64,000 bases of DNA from Paramarasmius palmivorus. Taxonomy: Eukaryota > Basidiomycota > Agaricomycetes > Agaricales > Marasmiaceae. The stretch is from contig JAYKXP010000107.1 of the NCBI GenBank assembly GCA_037176845.1, positions 1 to 64,000 on the forward strand. The letters run 5' to 3'. A program made the translations under genes and the position numbers. The notes under the pieces are model-generated. The model was not told the DNA's origin and searched no databases. It saw only the letters and a list, made by a program, of their open reading frames with translations. Positions 22,363 to 34,130 of the stretch are shown here, in pieces. How positions within the stretch are numbered: the stretch's first letter is position 1; every line of letters starts with the position of its first letter.

Positions 22363-25300
22363 ATCGTCGTGATGGTTGTGGAAAAAGCCGCGCGACCGGT
22401 CACCGGTCACCCTTTATCCGGTTCTCCCATCATCGAATCGACAGTGACCACTCCAGGCAAGTTACTCTTCCTCCAACTTGATGCATTTCTGAGCTTACTC
22501 CCAACCACAGTGACACCATCTAGCCTCTAGCCTTTCTAAATGTCGTCGAACAACCTCAACATCCTTGCCTGCTACGCGTTCCATTCTGCAAAAATCATCT
22601 AAACCTACGACAAAGACTTCAGCCATACACTCACAGCCAGTAGACCTCGCTGCGTGGGTCCAGGGAAGGGAGATATGACTGCAAGGGACGACGTTTGCCG
22701 TCTATATACCTATCACCCCCAAACTCGCACAAAAGGCGCTATCCTCTTAACTCCACTCCCTTGCGAAAGACGCGCCAACATCTTCACTCCACGCTCTACA
22801 CTCGGTCACGGCATTGATTGCTGTCGCTGCGAGAACAGAAGATGTCTTTAGCAAAAGTCAGATAGCTTGAACTACCGGGTTCCTCGATTCCAACTCCCAC
22901 ATTCTCCGATGTTGACGTTGAAAGGCCAACCATGACCTCTATCCCATATATCGGACATCCAAACACCAGTCTTATTCTACCGCTACATTCGATCCTTCAG
23001 GCGCATAGGCAAACATATCCCCTACCCAGACTTCTTCCGCACGTTGCACGACCAAGGATCTTCTCGACACTTCCTCCACCACTTCGCATTCCACACGTGT
23101 CCATCCACGCCATTCTAGCCTGCAGAGCCGATATATCCTCGTTTCCCACGGGTTATACCACGAATAGGATGGGCATGGGATACAGGCGTTCTAGAGAGGT
23201 CGTAGAAAAGCCGAGTCACAGAGCGACTTGCTGGGTGGTACCACCACTCCCAACACACCCTTCCTCGACGCTTCTTCAACTCTGACTAGGAATATATGAT
23301 CAAAGAAACGCACAGGGCTCATGGGTACCGTCAACCCGACCAAAAGACCGCCAAACGTATATCGAACGATGTCCACTCACGCATCCATTCCCTTTTCGCT
23401 CATTCTCAGTTCTTTGACATCCATCTCATCGATCTGAGCGTGTTCTTGGGATCTTGCTATTGTTGCTCCTGAACGAGGTGAAGCAGAAGAATAGGATATG
23501 GCCAGAGAATGTTGCCAAATTACGTAACATTCATCTCGCCGGCCCAAGTTCATACTCCCGCCTCCCATTGCGTGCTCTGGTGTTCGGCAGCCTCCAAACC
23601 TACCCTGCCAACGATGTATACTATTACCAGTGCTTTGGCCGTCAATGAAACGCTTCTTCGACTTCAACTAGAGCGTCTCGACACCACTCCAACCCAAGCA
23701 CCAACCCGACTTACCATACTATTCAACGCGGTTCTAGCGTTCTTCAAAGGCTTTGCGGATACGGTATCCAATTTTCCTGACATGCCTATCACCTATTCGG
23801 GTCGGATACGGCTCTCATAGGACATGGTCACGAGCACCAAGCGCCTTCCTTCTCTTATACACCTCGTCCTCGTCCACATCGCGTTCACGCGCTACCGCTC
23901 CCATACCTCTAATCCCGGGAGATTTGAGTGATATATCTCCGTTGGAGAACCTCCATATCCGGATACCACACTTCACACTCTGCGCGAAGGGTTGGCTGGT
24001 TTTCGTGAACATCCAGCCCATGCCCCATATCTCGTTTTTCGTATCTCCTCCTTCGCTTTTCCCACTCCCAGGAGGACGCTTTCTTCCTTGTATTGTGATG
24101 AAGATGTCGCACTGGAACAACAGACATCCGGACTAAGAGCATGCATGCGATCTTCCAGGTGTACCTCAACTTTGAAATCTCATCTCACCCACACGCCCCC
24201 TGTCCTTTCTGTCTCTCTTTCGTCCTTTCCCAGAATATACGCCCTCCATACGAGTGCTTGGTGTAATGCGTCTCGGTATTCACCTCACCACGCTCGTGAA
24301 CGCCGAAAGTTCTACCACACCCACGTGACGTTCTACGCCATCGACGCCCGCTTCCTATTCCTCTCATCCAGCTTTTGCAATACGAGGACATGCTTCCCTC
24401 GACGCTGAAAGTGAATCGTATACCCCAAGCGCTGAAGGACTTCAGCTGGTTGTTCCCGAATAGGAACGAAGTGTCCCGTAGCGCGTTTCGTTGGGAACAA
24501 CGCTCCATGAACGATTGCTCTGCGTCATACAGGAGGTGAATTCAAGGACTATGCCTCTCGTGAAATGTTGGGTCTGACCGGTGGGCGAACCGCGATTCTG
24601 GGTGGTCACGGAAGTTGAAAAGAGCGATCGCGTTCAATGGGGAAGGCAGAAAAGGACGCCTCACGTATTCTGAGGAACCATCCAGGTACGTTCGACGGCT
24701 TTTGTACCTCATAATTCTTATATACTCATCTTACTCTTTTTCGTTCCATAGATAGCAGAGCTCAAGAGCCACTCTTCATAGCGTGGCGGAACAAGAGAAT
24801 GATACTGGCAAAGGAGATCGGCATTATAAAAATTCCAAGAGGTACTACTCCCTTCGCGTCGTACGATTATCTCGACGCTCATCCTTTCACTTCCAGGGCT
24901 CGGTATTCTGCACCTCAAGGTCGTTGGAAAGCCAAGATTATATCGATCCTCCTATTCGATACTCCGGCTTCGGCTTTTGCGGTATACAAGCCCTCAGGTT
25001 CTCTTTTCCGTCCTGGCTACCCATAGAAACCCAAAGACCGCAGTCACCGGCTCTCCCGAGGGCGTTATTTCATTGGTTATATCTTCCGACATGTTTCATG
25101 ACCCTTTTGGCTTCTGCAGGTAGGCCAGCGCTTCAGCAATGGTATAACGGCTCAGGTGCCGTGATACTTCGGGAAGAAACGCCCTATGGAGAAGTAAAAG
25201 GCGCGATACTAGTCCCGTAGCTTGGATACATTTCCTGTTAACGAAACCTGCAATTCTCATCGCGAGCTTGACAGGATCGATCTGACAATGACAGTAGCAG

Positions 25301-25880
25301 ATGCTGCTCGTGATTGTGAAGCTCGCAATTGTATTTCAGGTAAAGGCTCTCTCCGCAGCCTCTCCGTTGTCCAAGTCTCAAGATTCCCCAGATATCACTA
25401 CACTGAGCTCATTACGACTCAGACTACCGCAAAACCAAACCGTTCAGCTCCAAAGTTGGAAGATGTTTCACACTAGTATGTATCTCACCAATACAAGTCA
25501 CACTCTCAACGCTGACATTTGACGGTCCATTTCTAGCAGTGTTTTCTCCGGGTCGCCTGACCGCGGTTGGAAAACAAGTCAAAGCTCTTCGTGGTTCGCT
25601 CCTGAGCCTCGCAGTGCATCAAGTCTGACACGCAGGTCTTTTTTCGATGTGCATTCCCAGGATTTACAGCAAAACCGGCGCCTCGAATGCTGTGATTGGA
25701 ATGGAACCCCTTCCAAGCAAGTTCCCAAAATGCGGGCAGGCTCACATGTCCTAGACTGTGACGCCCGTGTGTCCAAACTGGATAGGCCGACTTGGATTTC
25801 CTGTGCTTGCTGTAGAACACTGCAATGAGGAAACACCGGCGTGGGCGCCTGCCCACGCAGCTTCCATCGGGGTTCTGCTA
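22363..25880. repeat. Upstream block of unit 3, paralogous to 37196-41235
   Basis: Runs of near-identical sequence occur in the same order in unit 4. Examples are CTTTATCCGGTTCTCCCATC (22411 and 37251), AGAATAGGATATGGCCAGAG (23490 and 38338) and the intron-like GTACGTTCG...CATAG (24686 and 39417). Two open stretches are better conserved on the minus strand than on the plus strand (around 23810-24110: KRPPGSG, TSQPFA, SPGIRGMGAVARERDV). This suggests a decayed minus-strand gene of unknown type. No intact gene is supported in this block. Confidence 0.65.
25873..25880. repeat. Candidate 8-bp target-site duplication, left
   Basis: TTCTGCTA, against TACTGCTA at 26823-26830 (one mismatch), flanking the inverted-repeat element. 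Confidence 0.45.
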
Positions 25881-26822
25881 CTACGGTTGCCCAGCAGGCT
25901 CAGGTTCACTTTGCAATTTGAACCTTGACTGAAGCAATCAGCTATCGACATCAGACTTCTCGCGACTAAGCCGATTGAATTCCTTGAGAATTTTATTCAG
26001 TTCGAACCACCTCAAAATATGCTCTTACTTACCACGGGCATTATTTCCAGTTCCCTAAGGTATCTATTCCAAATGTCAACAACTTTTCTTCTCGATATAA
26101 GGACGAAAACAGCCATTTTTTGTGCTCCAGGACTTGAACACTGCCCTGGGAATCGATTTAGGCTGACGGCGGCGGTGATGAATTGATGTGCGGCGGGCAA
26201 TCCTACGTCACGGTGATGAACTCCGTCAGTGGAGTGGTGCAGGTGCCGGTGAAGCGTCGGTCGACGGTGAGTGCACTTGCAACGAAATTCTCACTGACGG
26301 AGTACCTTCTTGAAGTTCACATGGGACTTACGCCCACTCGTGTCGCTTGAGTGTCACAGCACCCTGCCGGACTCGGAATCTCATAATTCACGAGTTAAAC
26401 TCGTCACAATCGCTGCTATAGTTTGTGTGAGTGTTCAGGTTGATTTAAATATTGGCAAGTGAGATACCTTGTAGAACCTAGTAGTACCTACCAGAGGAAA
26501 AGATGTACTTATGTAGACGCGAGTACTTGAGCCAACTCCGACATCCAACTCACCCATATTATCCAAAACACATCAAACCACTATAAATTGGGTGTCAATT
26601 TCAGTGTTTTTGAGGACAATAAGTTCGACCATGCAGTCAATTATGGAGGGGATGAAGTATTTTACATGGTGCGCTTTTGCTTATGTTCTGTGGCGGGTGG
26701 GAAATAGCCGCTAGAAGGCTCTCGCTGCCGTAAAAATTCAGGATCTGCGCACGTCTGAAGGATGCATCATTCAATGGGACTCACTCGAATTGCAAAGTGA
26801 ACCTGAGCCTGCTGGGCAACCG
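25881..26822. mobile_element. 942-bp hAT-like MITE inserted upstream of paralogue 3
   Basis: The left terminus CGGTTGCCCAGCAGGCTCAG at 25884 has its reverse complement at the right end (26803-26822), and the match runs about 38 bp inward. The left end has three extra bases (CTA). An 8-bp flanking near-duplication is typical of hAT elements. The paralogous site in unit 4 (about 41230-41245) lacks the element, so the insertion followed the unit duplication or was lost from one copy. An internal inverted pair, ACTCCGTCAGTG/CACTGACGGAGT, lies at 26221-26303. No transposase is encoded. Confidence 0.65.
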
Positions 26823-26879
26823 TACTGCTATGCAATCGAACTTCTCCCGCCACTGACAAATTCCGCGAATCAAAGCTCA

Positions 26880-27520
26880 TTTGGCGCCTGGCTATCATCT
26901 CAAAGGATTGAACCGTCCGCTTTCATGAACATGCTGTATACTTAAAGGCATCTCCCCAACACCCTATGTTTGCGCGAGTTGGACAAGGAGCAGAGCCAGT
27001 ACGAGGTGAGTTTTGGTCAGTGGATATGGGATGCTGTAAACGTTGACAGCGTCTGATGACCGTGACAGGTTGCATCTTCTTTGATGATCAAGGGAGTACT
27101 AGGAGCGTGTATTGCAGTGATTTTACAGCTCTGCGGCGACCTTCTGACATCCACAATGCATCCGTCTTCAGCAGGGGGAGATCTGGGCAAGCAGTCGTGG
27201 TCAGTTCATAGTGCACCCACCCACTGTCGTTTGTTGTATCTCGCGCTTGGCTGCTTTCCGAGGACAATTAATAGTAGTTTGCATTCGAGACAAGGTACAT
27301 AAGTAGAATACATTAATGAAACGAAGGACTGTACTTTTGAAATCAGCACGTTGAGGGCATGAGGTCCAGCGTAATCTCAGCATCCGGGTGTATAGCCTCT
27401 AACACAACATTCACCCTAACCCCGACCAGCTGGAAATCACCGACTACCAATAGATATATAGCTATCCAATGCCCACAATATCACTCAATTCGCTACCGAA
27501 GCCTCCACCTTGTCGCCTAA
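26880..27520. repeat. 5' flank of paralogue 3 (shared upstream block)
   Basis: Matches 41260-41875 and 17790-18396. It contains the presumed promoter and 5' UTR. The last bases before the ATG (GAAGCCTCCACC..GTCGCC) are shared by copies 2, 3 and 4. Confidence 0.7.
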
Positions 27521-29813
27521 ATGAGCTTCAACTCGTCCGAGGTCTTTGTTCGTGGCCATGCCATCAACAATGTCGAGGGTAACCAAGTCAATCATTCGCA
27601 AGCAATCACCGCGGAAGTTGTCCATATCAATAGCCAGAGGGAGATAGAACGTACCGAGTACGACGAGGTATGTATTCGATTCTAAACGAAGTTGTTTATC
27701 CACTGAAGCCTGTGTAGTTTGAAGAAGTGAAACGCGGTCAGATTTACACCTTGAAGCAACTTCATACCGAGGAGATCAGGAGATGGTGGGAATGGGAATG
27801 GGAATTGGAGGATGGAGAATTGGTTCGCAAGCGAAACAGATCAACTCAAAGGACAATTTGCACGGTACAAGTGCGCCCAGACCAGCAAACCAAATACACT
27901 GCAGTCATCTACGAGGGCAATGACGCGGACTTCTTTTGGAAGCGTGACTTTGAGCGCTTTTCCCGTGCTGGCCTAGGGTTCGTTTTCGTCGTTTTCTCCA
28001 TAATGTTCTTACTGACAACTACACAGGAAGCCCGAAGTATGGCAGCTCTATGGCTTGAACCGCTCTAAAATCCCCTTCCTCATCTTCCATGACGGTAAGT
28101 CTCCTTTTTCCTCCTCAATATCAGGTTTTAATCCAGTTTTGTGTGGTAGAATTGGTACCTCTTGCGAATTTCTACAAAAGGTCGTTCTGGGGGAGTCTTT
28201 ATGTTTGGATGTTGTCTGTAAGTCCTAAATTTGGTTTTCCTGTTACTAAAACTAATCTGTTTTTCTCTTAGTGGAGCTTGGACTGCTTTGAGTCGCAGAT
28301 ATGGTTGAACATGGAAGGAAATCTGTGCAAGGGACTCAAAGGGCCTTATATCGAAATTTGCTCTCAATACACATCCTTCTACATTATTGTTCCTCTCTCA
28401 GTACAAATGCTGCAAGACGACATCTGCATCATTTTTTTTCAGCAATCCTTTTCATCGCAGTTGGAGCAAGACATTCTGCGTTACGCAACCCATCATAGGA
28501 CACTCACATTCCTCGACGATCTATTCCCCTCGCCAACAAACTACCACCCATCCTCAGATAACATCCACTCTCACTGGAGGGTCGACTCTCGCGTCACACG
28601 GATATTTCGCAATCAGCCGCATCAGCTCCCACCGGACATCCTCGATGGGCTTCGTTTTGATACTGTTTACTCCACTTCACGGGGGGCTGTTGCAAGGTGG
28701 CCAAGGGGTAAGCGGTTCTGGAAAGCAGGGTCTTGTCACGGGCTGGTGAATGAGACAGACATGGGGGATGGGTTAATTCGGTGAGTCGGGGTGATATGGC
28801 TTAGTTTGTCGGTGCTGACATTTACAGTTTCAAGCTAGATGATCGGAAGAATATCAGGGTTCACTTTTTCTATGGGAATAACTTCAATAAGAGTTGGCTG
28901 GCACAAAGTTCAAGGAATGTTCATGCTCATGGGATTTTGGGAATGGATGAAGAATGCTGTATGTCTTCCCTCTTTATCGTGTTTGGAACGGGACTCATCA
29001 TTCTTTTTCCTAATAGTCATAGTTGCACCACCCGACTTTGAGCTTTCCACCCCACGGTTTGGACATCAACGATACCCCATTGCGTTCAAAGATCTCCCAT
29101 CCGTCTACCTCTTCATCTACTCTCCTCCCTTGTCAATATCAGAACGCATATCATGGGAGAAAGGACACACCCAAACCCACTTTTGGTCTTTGGACAAGAA
29201 TGGTCAATCTGAGATGTCAGAGGAAGAATGTAGGCGATGGGGGATTCCAGAGCTTGGGCAATCACTTCACTGGCATTCTATGGAGTTGCTATCATGGCCA
29301 ACTGACGTCTACACCGCCCTCTGCAAGTGGCAAGTCGCCCGCGGCTTTGACCCTACCACCGCCGATTGGGCTCAAAGTCAGGGTTGTACAGAGTTGGAGG
29401 TCATCGGTGGAAAAGAAGAAGAAGCACGGTTTGAAGGAGTTCATGGTCTGTCGCATTCTTTGTGTGCTCGTTCAGTAATTGACTTTTGATTCTTCAGATT
29501 ATGTGTCCTATCTCAGAAAGCTGCATGAACAAGCCCAAATGATCAAGCTCAATGATATACTCGAGTCTACAGCTTTCCTTTGTGATCCTTCTCTTCATTC
29601 CCCAGAAAGCACCCCTCGTGCATCCCATCTCGACGAGCAGGGTCTACCGGAACAGAATGATTCTTCGTCGGTCCAAGGTTAGTGTTTCAACCAACATATG
29701 TAAACCTCTGTACTGATTGACTCCCAGAAACACCGAAAGAAGAGACGAAAAGGGCCTCGTGGTGGTCATGGGAAGCTGTTACTGGTTCAGGGATCAGTGC
29801 GTTCATGTGTTAA
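27521..29813 (+). CDS. Paralogue 3 of tandem uncharacterised gene family (complete)
   Basis: Exon 1 (27521-27667, 49 codons) begins MSFNSSEVFV and contains HAINNVEGNQVN, the clearest form of an N-terminal 'FNNVxGNQ' motif that I recall as frequent in Agaricomycete proteins. Exon 2 reads VKRGQIYTLKQLHTEE, then WEWEWELEDGELV (two copies of a 6-bp repeat), then ICTVQVRPDQQTKYTAVIYE. Later blocks are KPEVWQLYGLNRSKIPF, LVPLANFYKRSFWG, RGAVARWPRGKRFW, FKLDDRKNIRVHFF, VYLFIYSPPLSISERISW, MSEEECRRWGIPEL, KWQVARGFDPTTADWAQS and the terminal WWSWEAVTGSGISAFMC. About 645 aa. Exon phases agree with the other copies, and no break is seen. It is closest to paralogue 4. Function unknown. Confidence 0.82.
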
Positions 29814-29896
29814 TCGACACGACGACGAGGACTATTTTCGATCTTTTGTACATCTATTGGTTATGGATACCGTATTCTTGAGGTTGAGCTTCAGGT

Positions 29897-29917
29897 GTAT
29901 GTATGTATGTATGTATG
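29897..29917. repeat. (GTAT)n microsatellite
   Basis: Five tandem GTAT units in the 3' flank of paralogue 3. The corresponding site in unit 4 has only a shorter TATGTATATATA stretch. Confidence 0.8.
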
Positions 29918-32220
29918 GATACGTAAATGGAAAGCATGTATTGATTAAACTCTTGTGGGATATGGTTTCTACATCATGATCTCGGTGCGAGAACTTTGCC
30001 TACTTTACACCCTGATTCGACCATCCGAGAAACTGGCTACCCCTCCGTATTCCACGAGCTCGAGCATCGCAAACAATGCCTGATACCGGAACTTGCACGA
30101 CGACTCCAAACGCACTGCTAACCATACCGAAAGCCTAAAGGCTACGGTGAGGTCTCAAGGTCCATTGCATCCTTTCTAGCTCGGAGGTACAATGTGAATG
30201 TTTGGCGCACTTGAACCTAAAATAGAAAGCGAGCGCAGAGGTTCGCATGAATAACGACAGCACCGTTAGCTCTGGTTCCTACCGCACACTGAGAAGCGCG
30301 AGTCAGCTACGACTTGGAGTGTTGGGTATGCACGTACCCAGAAGGATGAGAACAAACGGTACAGTTTCCAAGACGCCGTACCCTAGAACCAAAAGGTTCA
30401 ACGTTGAGATTGAGAAAGCCGAAACAAAGACATACCTCAAGGTGCAAGGCCTCTTCTTGTTCCTCAGGTTGCAGGGAGTTGGGAGTTGGTGCTCTGGCTA
30501 TCACCGGTATAGCTGCTCCTGAGGAATACAAGGAGAATAAGCATACTAGTCGCCGCGACCATCTGTGCTCGAAACGCGTACCTGACAGAGTAAGTGTTGG
30601 AGGGTACGCAGCTGATGCAACTTTGTCATCCAACTGATGGAATGAGACTGCGCCGACACCTATTCCTGGCTGATAATCAGAGAAGGTCCGGAGAAGCTGG
30701 TATCGATGCTTGAGGCTAAAGTCTGTATCCCTGATCCACACCGTTTGAGATGAGAGCTTCCAAAGTTAAATAAATGAGCCCCACAAAGATAGACCGTCAG
30801 CGAGAGAAGACCGTAAAGAGAACGAGCAAGGCGTACCTTAATCTCCGCTTCTTGTGCCAGCTCTAGGATGATATTCCGAAATTTGAGTCTTGGCCCATAG
30901 AAATCCTAGTGGGCGCCACAAGAGCACTTGCATGAGACGGTGAGGGCAAACAAATGTAGGTGAACAATAAACGCTCACCTACATGGCCCAAGCGTAACTT
31001 CGCCAGCTCCAAGCTTGTAAGGTTCATCGCGGGTCATCTCAAGTGGGCTGGGAGAGGTTTCCAGTCGCTGTGCGGTATGCGAATCCTTGTGTGTCGAGAT
31101 TGATGTTGTCTTCGATGCAGAACAATGCTAGTAAGACAAATAGTAAGGAAATCTTCTGTTCAAAGCGGTATGGTAACTTACCGTTACAATGAAGACGTTT
31201 TAACCTTTCTGACAGCTTCCTCGTTCGCGTACATTGATCTTCAAGGTAGGTGATTTTCGAGCTCGAGGCTTGGATTGTGGCCCTGGTCAAAGGTGATATG
31301 TCATCTTCGTTCCTTCGGCCTTTAAATCCTAGGCTAAAGGAGCATTAGTCTACATAGGGAGCAGGGCAAGCGAGAAGAGAAGAGAAGCACCTCGTAGAAC
31401 CTGATGCGTTTCGTTGTTCTAATAGTTACTCTTCAAGCCAGGCCGGTCATTCTCATTCGGCTGACTGGTTCTTTTTGGAGGCATTCGTCTCTTTGCCCAA
31501 ACACCAGGATGGTACAGGGATCAAAGAGCCGATCACCTATGATTTCTGGTGCCAAAGCGGCCCCAAAGTCGAGATGCCAGCAAGTGAACATCCGTCGGAG
31601 TAAGTGTTGAATCGAAAATGCCGGTGAGCGTGCTTTTTGGGGTACGCTGGTGTTTGGAAGGTTCGGCGTTGAGAGAGGAATGTCATGTCGAGGACGCGCT
31701 CCTCCGTATCGTCCGGTTGATGTTGTCCAATAATCCTGTAGAAGCGAAATGATCAGCTTCAACTTCAAGTATAAAAAAGCAAGAAAACAGGTACCAACCT
31801 CCTGAGACCATCCGCTTGCGGCTTTCACGAGGGTCAGGCTAAAAGGAAGGCGTGTAAAACTACAGGAACAAAATACTTTCACGAACTGAGAACGTACCTC
31901 AACAGTATAAGTCGAGTTTCAAGCCGCATCCTGTTTAACTTTCCCCATTCCCCAGCAAACATAACAACTAACTCATTTCCTTCACCCATTCCCATACGCA
32001 GGGCAACAAATGCCGATGGTTCCTACGAGTAGACATCGGCTGTGGGTAAGGCTTGCGAGCGTGGGTGTTCACTTATTGATGTAGTGGATCCTGAAGAGCC
32101 CAGCACCGTGCTATAGTCGTCACCTATGAGGGAGAAATCGACATCAGTACACGCGGCCTATAAGGACGAAATGGGCTGAGGCACGTACACTTTTCGTTAG
32201 TGCTATACCAATCCCCTGTT

Positions 32221-33060
32221 CTTGTTCCCGGTCCTAGATAAGCGCAACGTTCTTGATCTCGTTTCCAATTCCCGGCGCTTGGGATTTGGGCCATCCAGAG
32301 TAGCAATGGAACGCAAACGTAGCCCTATACCCCACGAAAACCTTCAAACAGATCAGAGCCTTCGAGGAAATGGGTGAAGGAGTGGGTGTTGGGGGCGTGA
32401 GCATGAGCATGGGTGTGCACTCGAACACAGCCCAACGCGATTTAGCCGAGAAAAGGAGCTCCTGGCAAGGTGCAGGCGTCGAAAGAGTGTATGTAGGTGA
32501 CAAAAGACTTCGAGACGAGCAGAGATGAGATCGGCGGTGGGATGGGTGTTGTGAAGGATACGAACGTGGATGTTCGCTTTTGTTGAAAGCTGAACGAGCC
32601 TCCTCCTATGTATACCCTTTTCCTGGTCCTAGGTAAACGCAACGGTTTTTTTCACCTTCTCGATCGCCCACAGCCGCTTACTGTGTGCTGATTTCCAACT
32701 CCCAATACTCAGGCGACGCAGATGAGTGCGGCAACTTGTTCCTATAGCCACGAGAAGAGCCGAATGGGTAAAAAGTAGGTGTTATGGGCTGTGGGCGTGA
32801 ACATGACCATGGGTGTGCACCATTAACACGATTTGGCCGAGCAAAGGTCCTCCTGAAAGATTGAAGGTGGGAAAAGCTTGTGGAAGAGTGTATGTAGGCG
32901 TTGAAAGTCCGAGCAGAGATCGGCGGTGGGATGGGTGTTGTGAAGGATACGGGCGTGGATGTTCGCTTTTGGGGATAGTTCAAAGCGACGTGCGATGAAA
33001 AAGGTACTTCTGGTGAATTGAAGGAGGATATACCTGCGAAAAAGGATAGAGAGGGGGTTT
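32221..33060. repeat. Imperfect ~400-bp tandem duplication
   Basis: Two successive copies share CCTAGRTAAACGCAACG-like starts (32231 and 32629), a clock of TGGGTGTGCACYA, and GGCGGTGGGATGGGTGTTGTG (32531 and 32921) followed by CGTGGATGTTCGCTTTTG. No coding role is apparent. Confidence 0.6.
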
Positions 33061-34130
33061 GTGCGCGTCGGCGTGATTTGAGGGTATAGTGTTCACTGCG
33101 AGTTATCCGTCGATGTAACCGGCTACTATGCACGACACAGGCCTTCTAATGCGGTGAGGCTACGGGAATGGGATAGGGATAGGGTGGAGGTGTGGATATA
33201 TGAGAGGGGGAGCGCGGAATGTGTGGGTATACATGGGTAGTGTCTGGGGAAGGCGTATCGTGTTGTTCGCCGTGTAGCTGAAGACACATGCGCTGTGATA
33301 TTCAGGCATGAGATAGAATGTATGTTCTGGGTTAAACACCGCCATTTCAGGACCCCTCGAGTGCGAGGTGTGGTTTTGGGAGTGCAGGAGATACTATGAA
33401 GGTTTGGATGTGGTCGGCTGGCGTTCATGACCTTGAGAATTGCAGGTGATGATGGTGACGAGTATATGAGACTCTGTTATTGACATAGAGCCCCGGAAAA
33501 GAGATAAAAACGCGCTTTTGGGTCTGTTGAACGACATCGGGCCCGGAGTGGTACCAAAACATTCAAAGTCGACGACATGCGAAGGTGAGGGCGAAAAGTA
33601 GTGACGGGGGCAGTCGCATTATCACTGCCATGGTCTCTTCGAGAAGCGTTGGGTTCTAGAGCATGGAATGGGAGTGTCGTTGGATGTTCTGAGCTTGGGA
33701 GATACATGCTGGGCAGCGATGTTCAACCTGTTCAACCCGTATTCCATCATGATGCTCCACATTCCGAGGCCACGATAGCTCGTTTTTGAGTATCCTCCGA
33801 CGAGAATGGGATAGTTTTCGAGGATTTGAGAACAGGAGAGTTGGAATAGATGCAATGGGTATGTGAGGTTATTGACATCGACCTAGACGTGTTGGCGAAT
33901 GTTTTTTGCGGACGTCTGGGAGCATTTTTTGGGCCTTGGATTCTCTGTATCGTCAGCTGAGGTCGTTGTTGAGGAGAGGAACGTAGAGAGCGTTGGGAAA
34001 GATCTAGAGGGAATGTCGCGGAAAAAGAAGCTTCCGCCGCGGCTTACGACACTCATCCTCAGCACTCTCAGGCTCAAATCCGACCTGCTCAAGAGACCTA
34101 GAAGGATGACATTTGTTTAACCAGAGCCTC

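Larger units (their letters stand above)
29814..34130. other. Downstream flank of unit 3, paralogous to 44647-48130
   Basis: Similarity to unit 4 recurs in order through the interval, for example TTACCGTTACAA (31180 and 45562), GTACGCTGGTGTTTGGAAGGTTCGG (31640 and 46031) and the block around 33480-33790. Several minus-strand exon-like pieces have shared splice sites. One 45-nt piece near 30345-30390, between CTAG and GTACGT, encodes GYGVLETVPFVLILLG here and GYGALVTGPFVLILLG in unit 4. These look like remnants of a membrane-protein gene, but no complete gene can be assembled. Confidence 0.4.
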
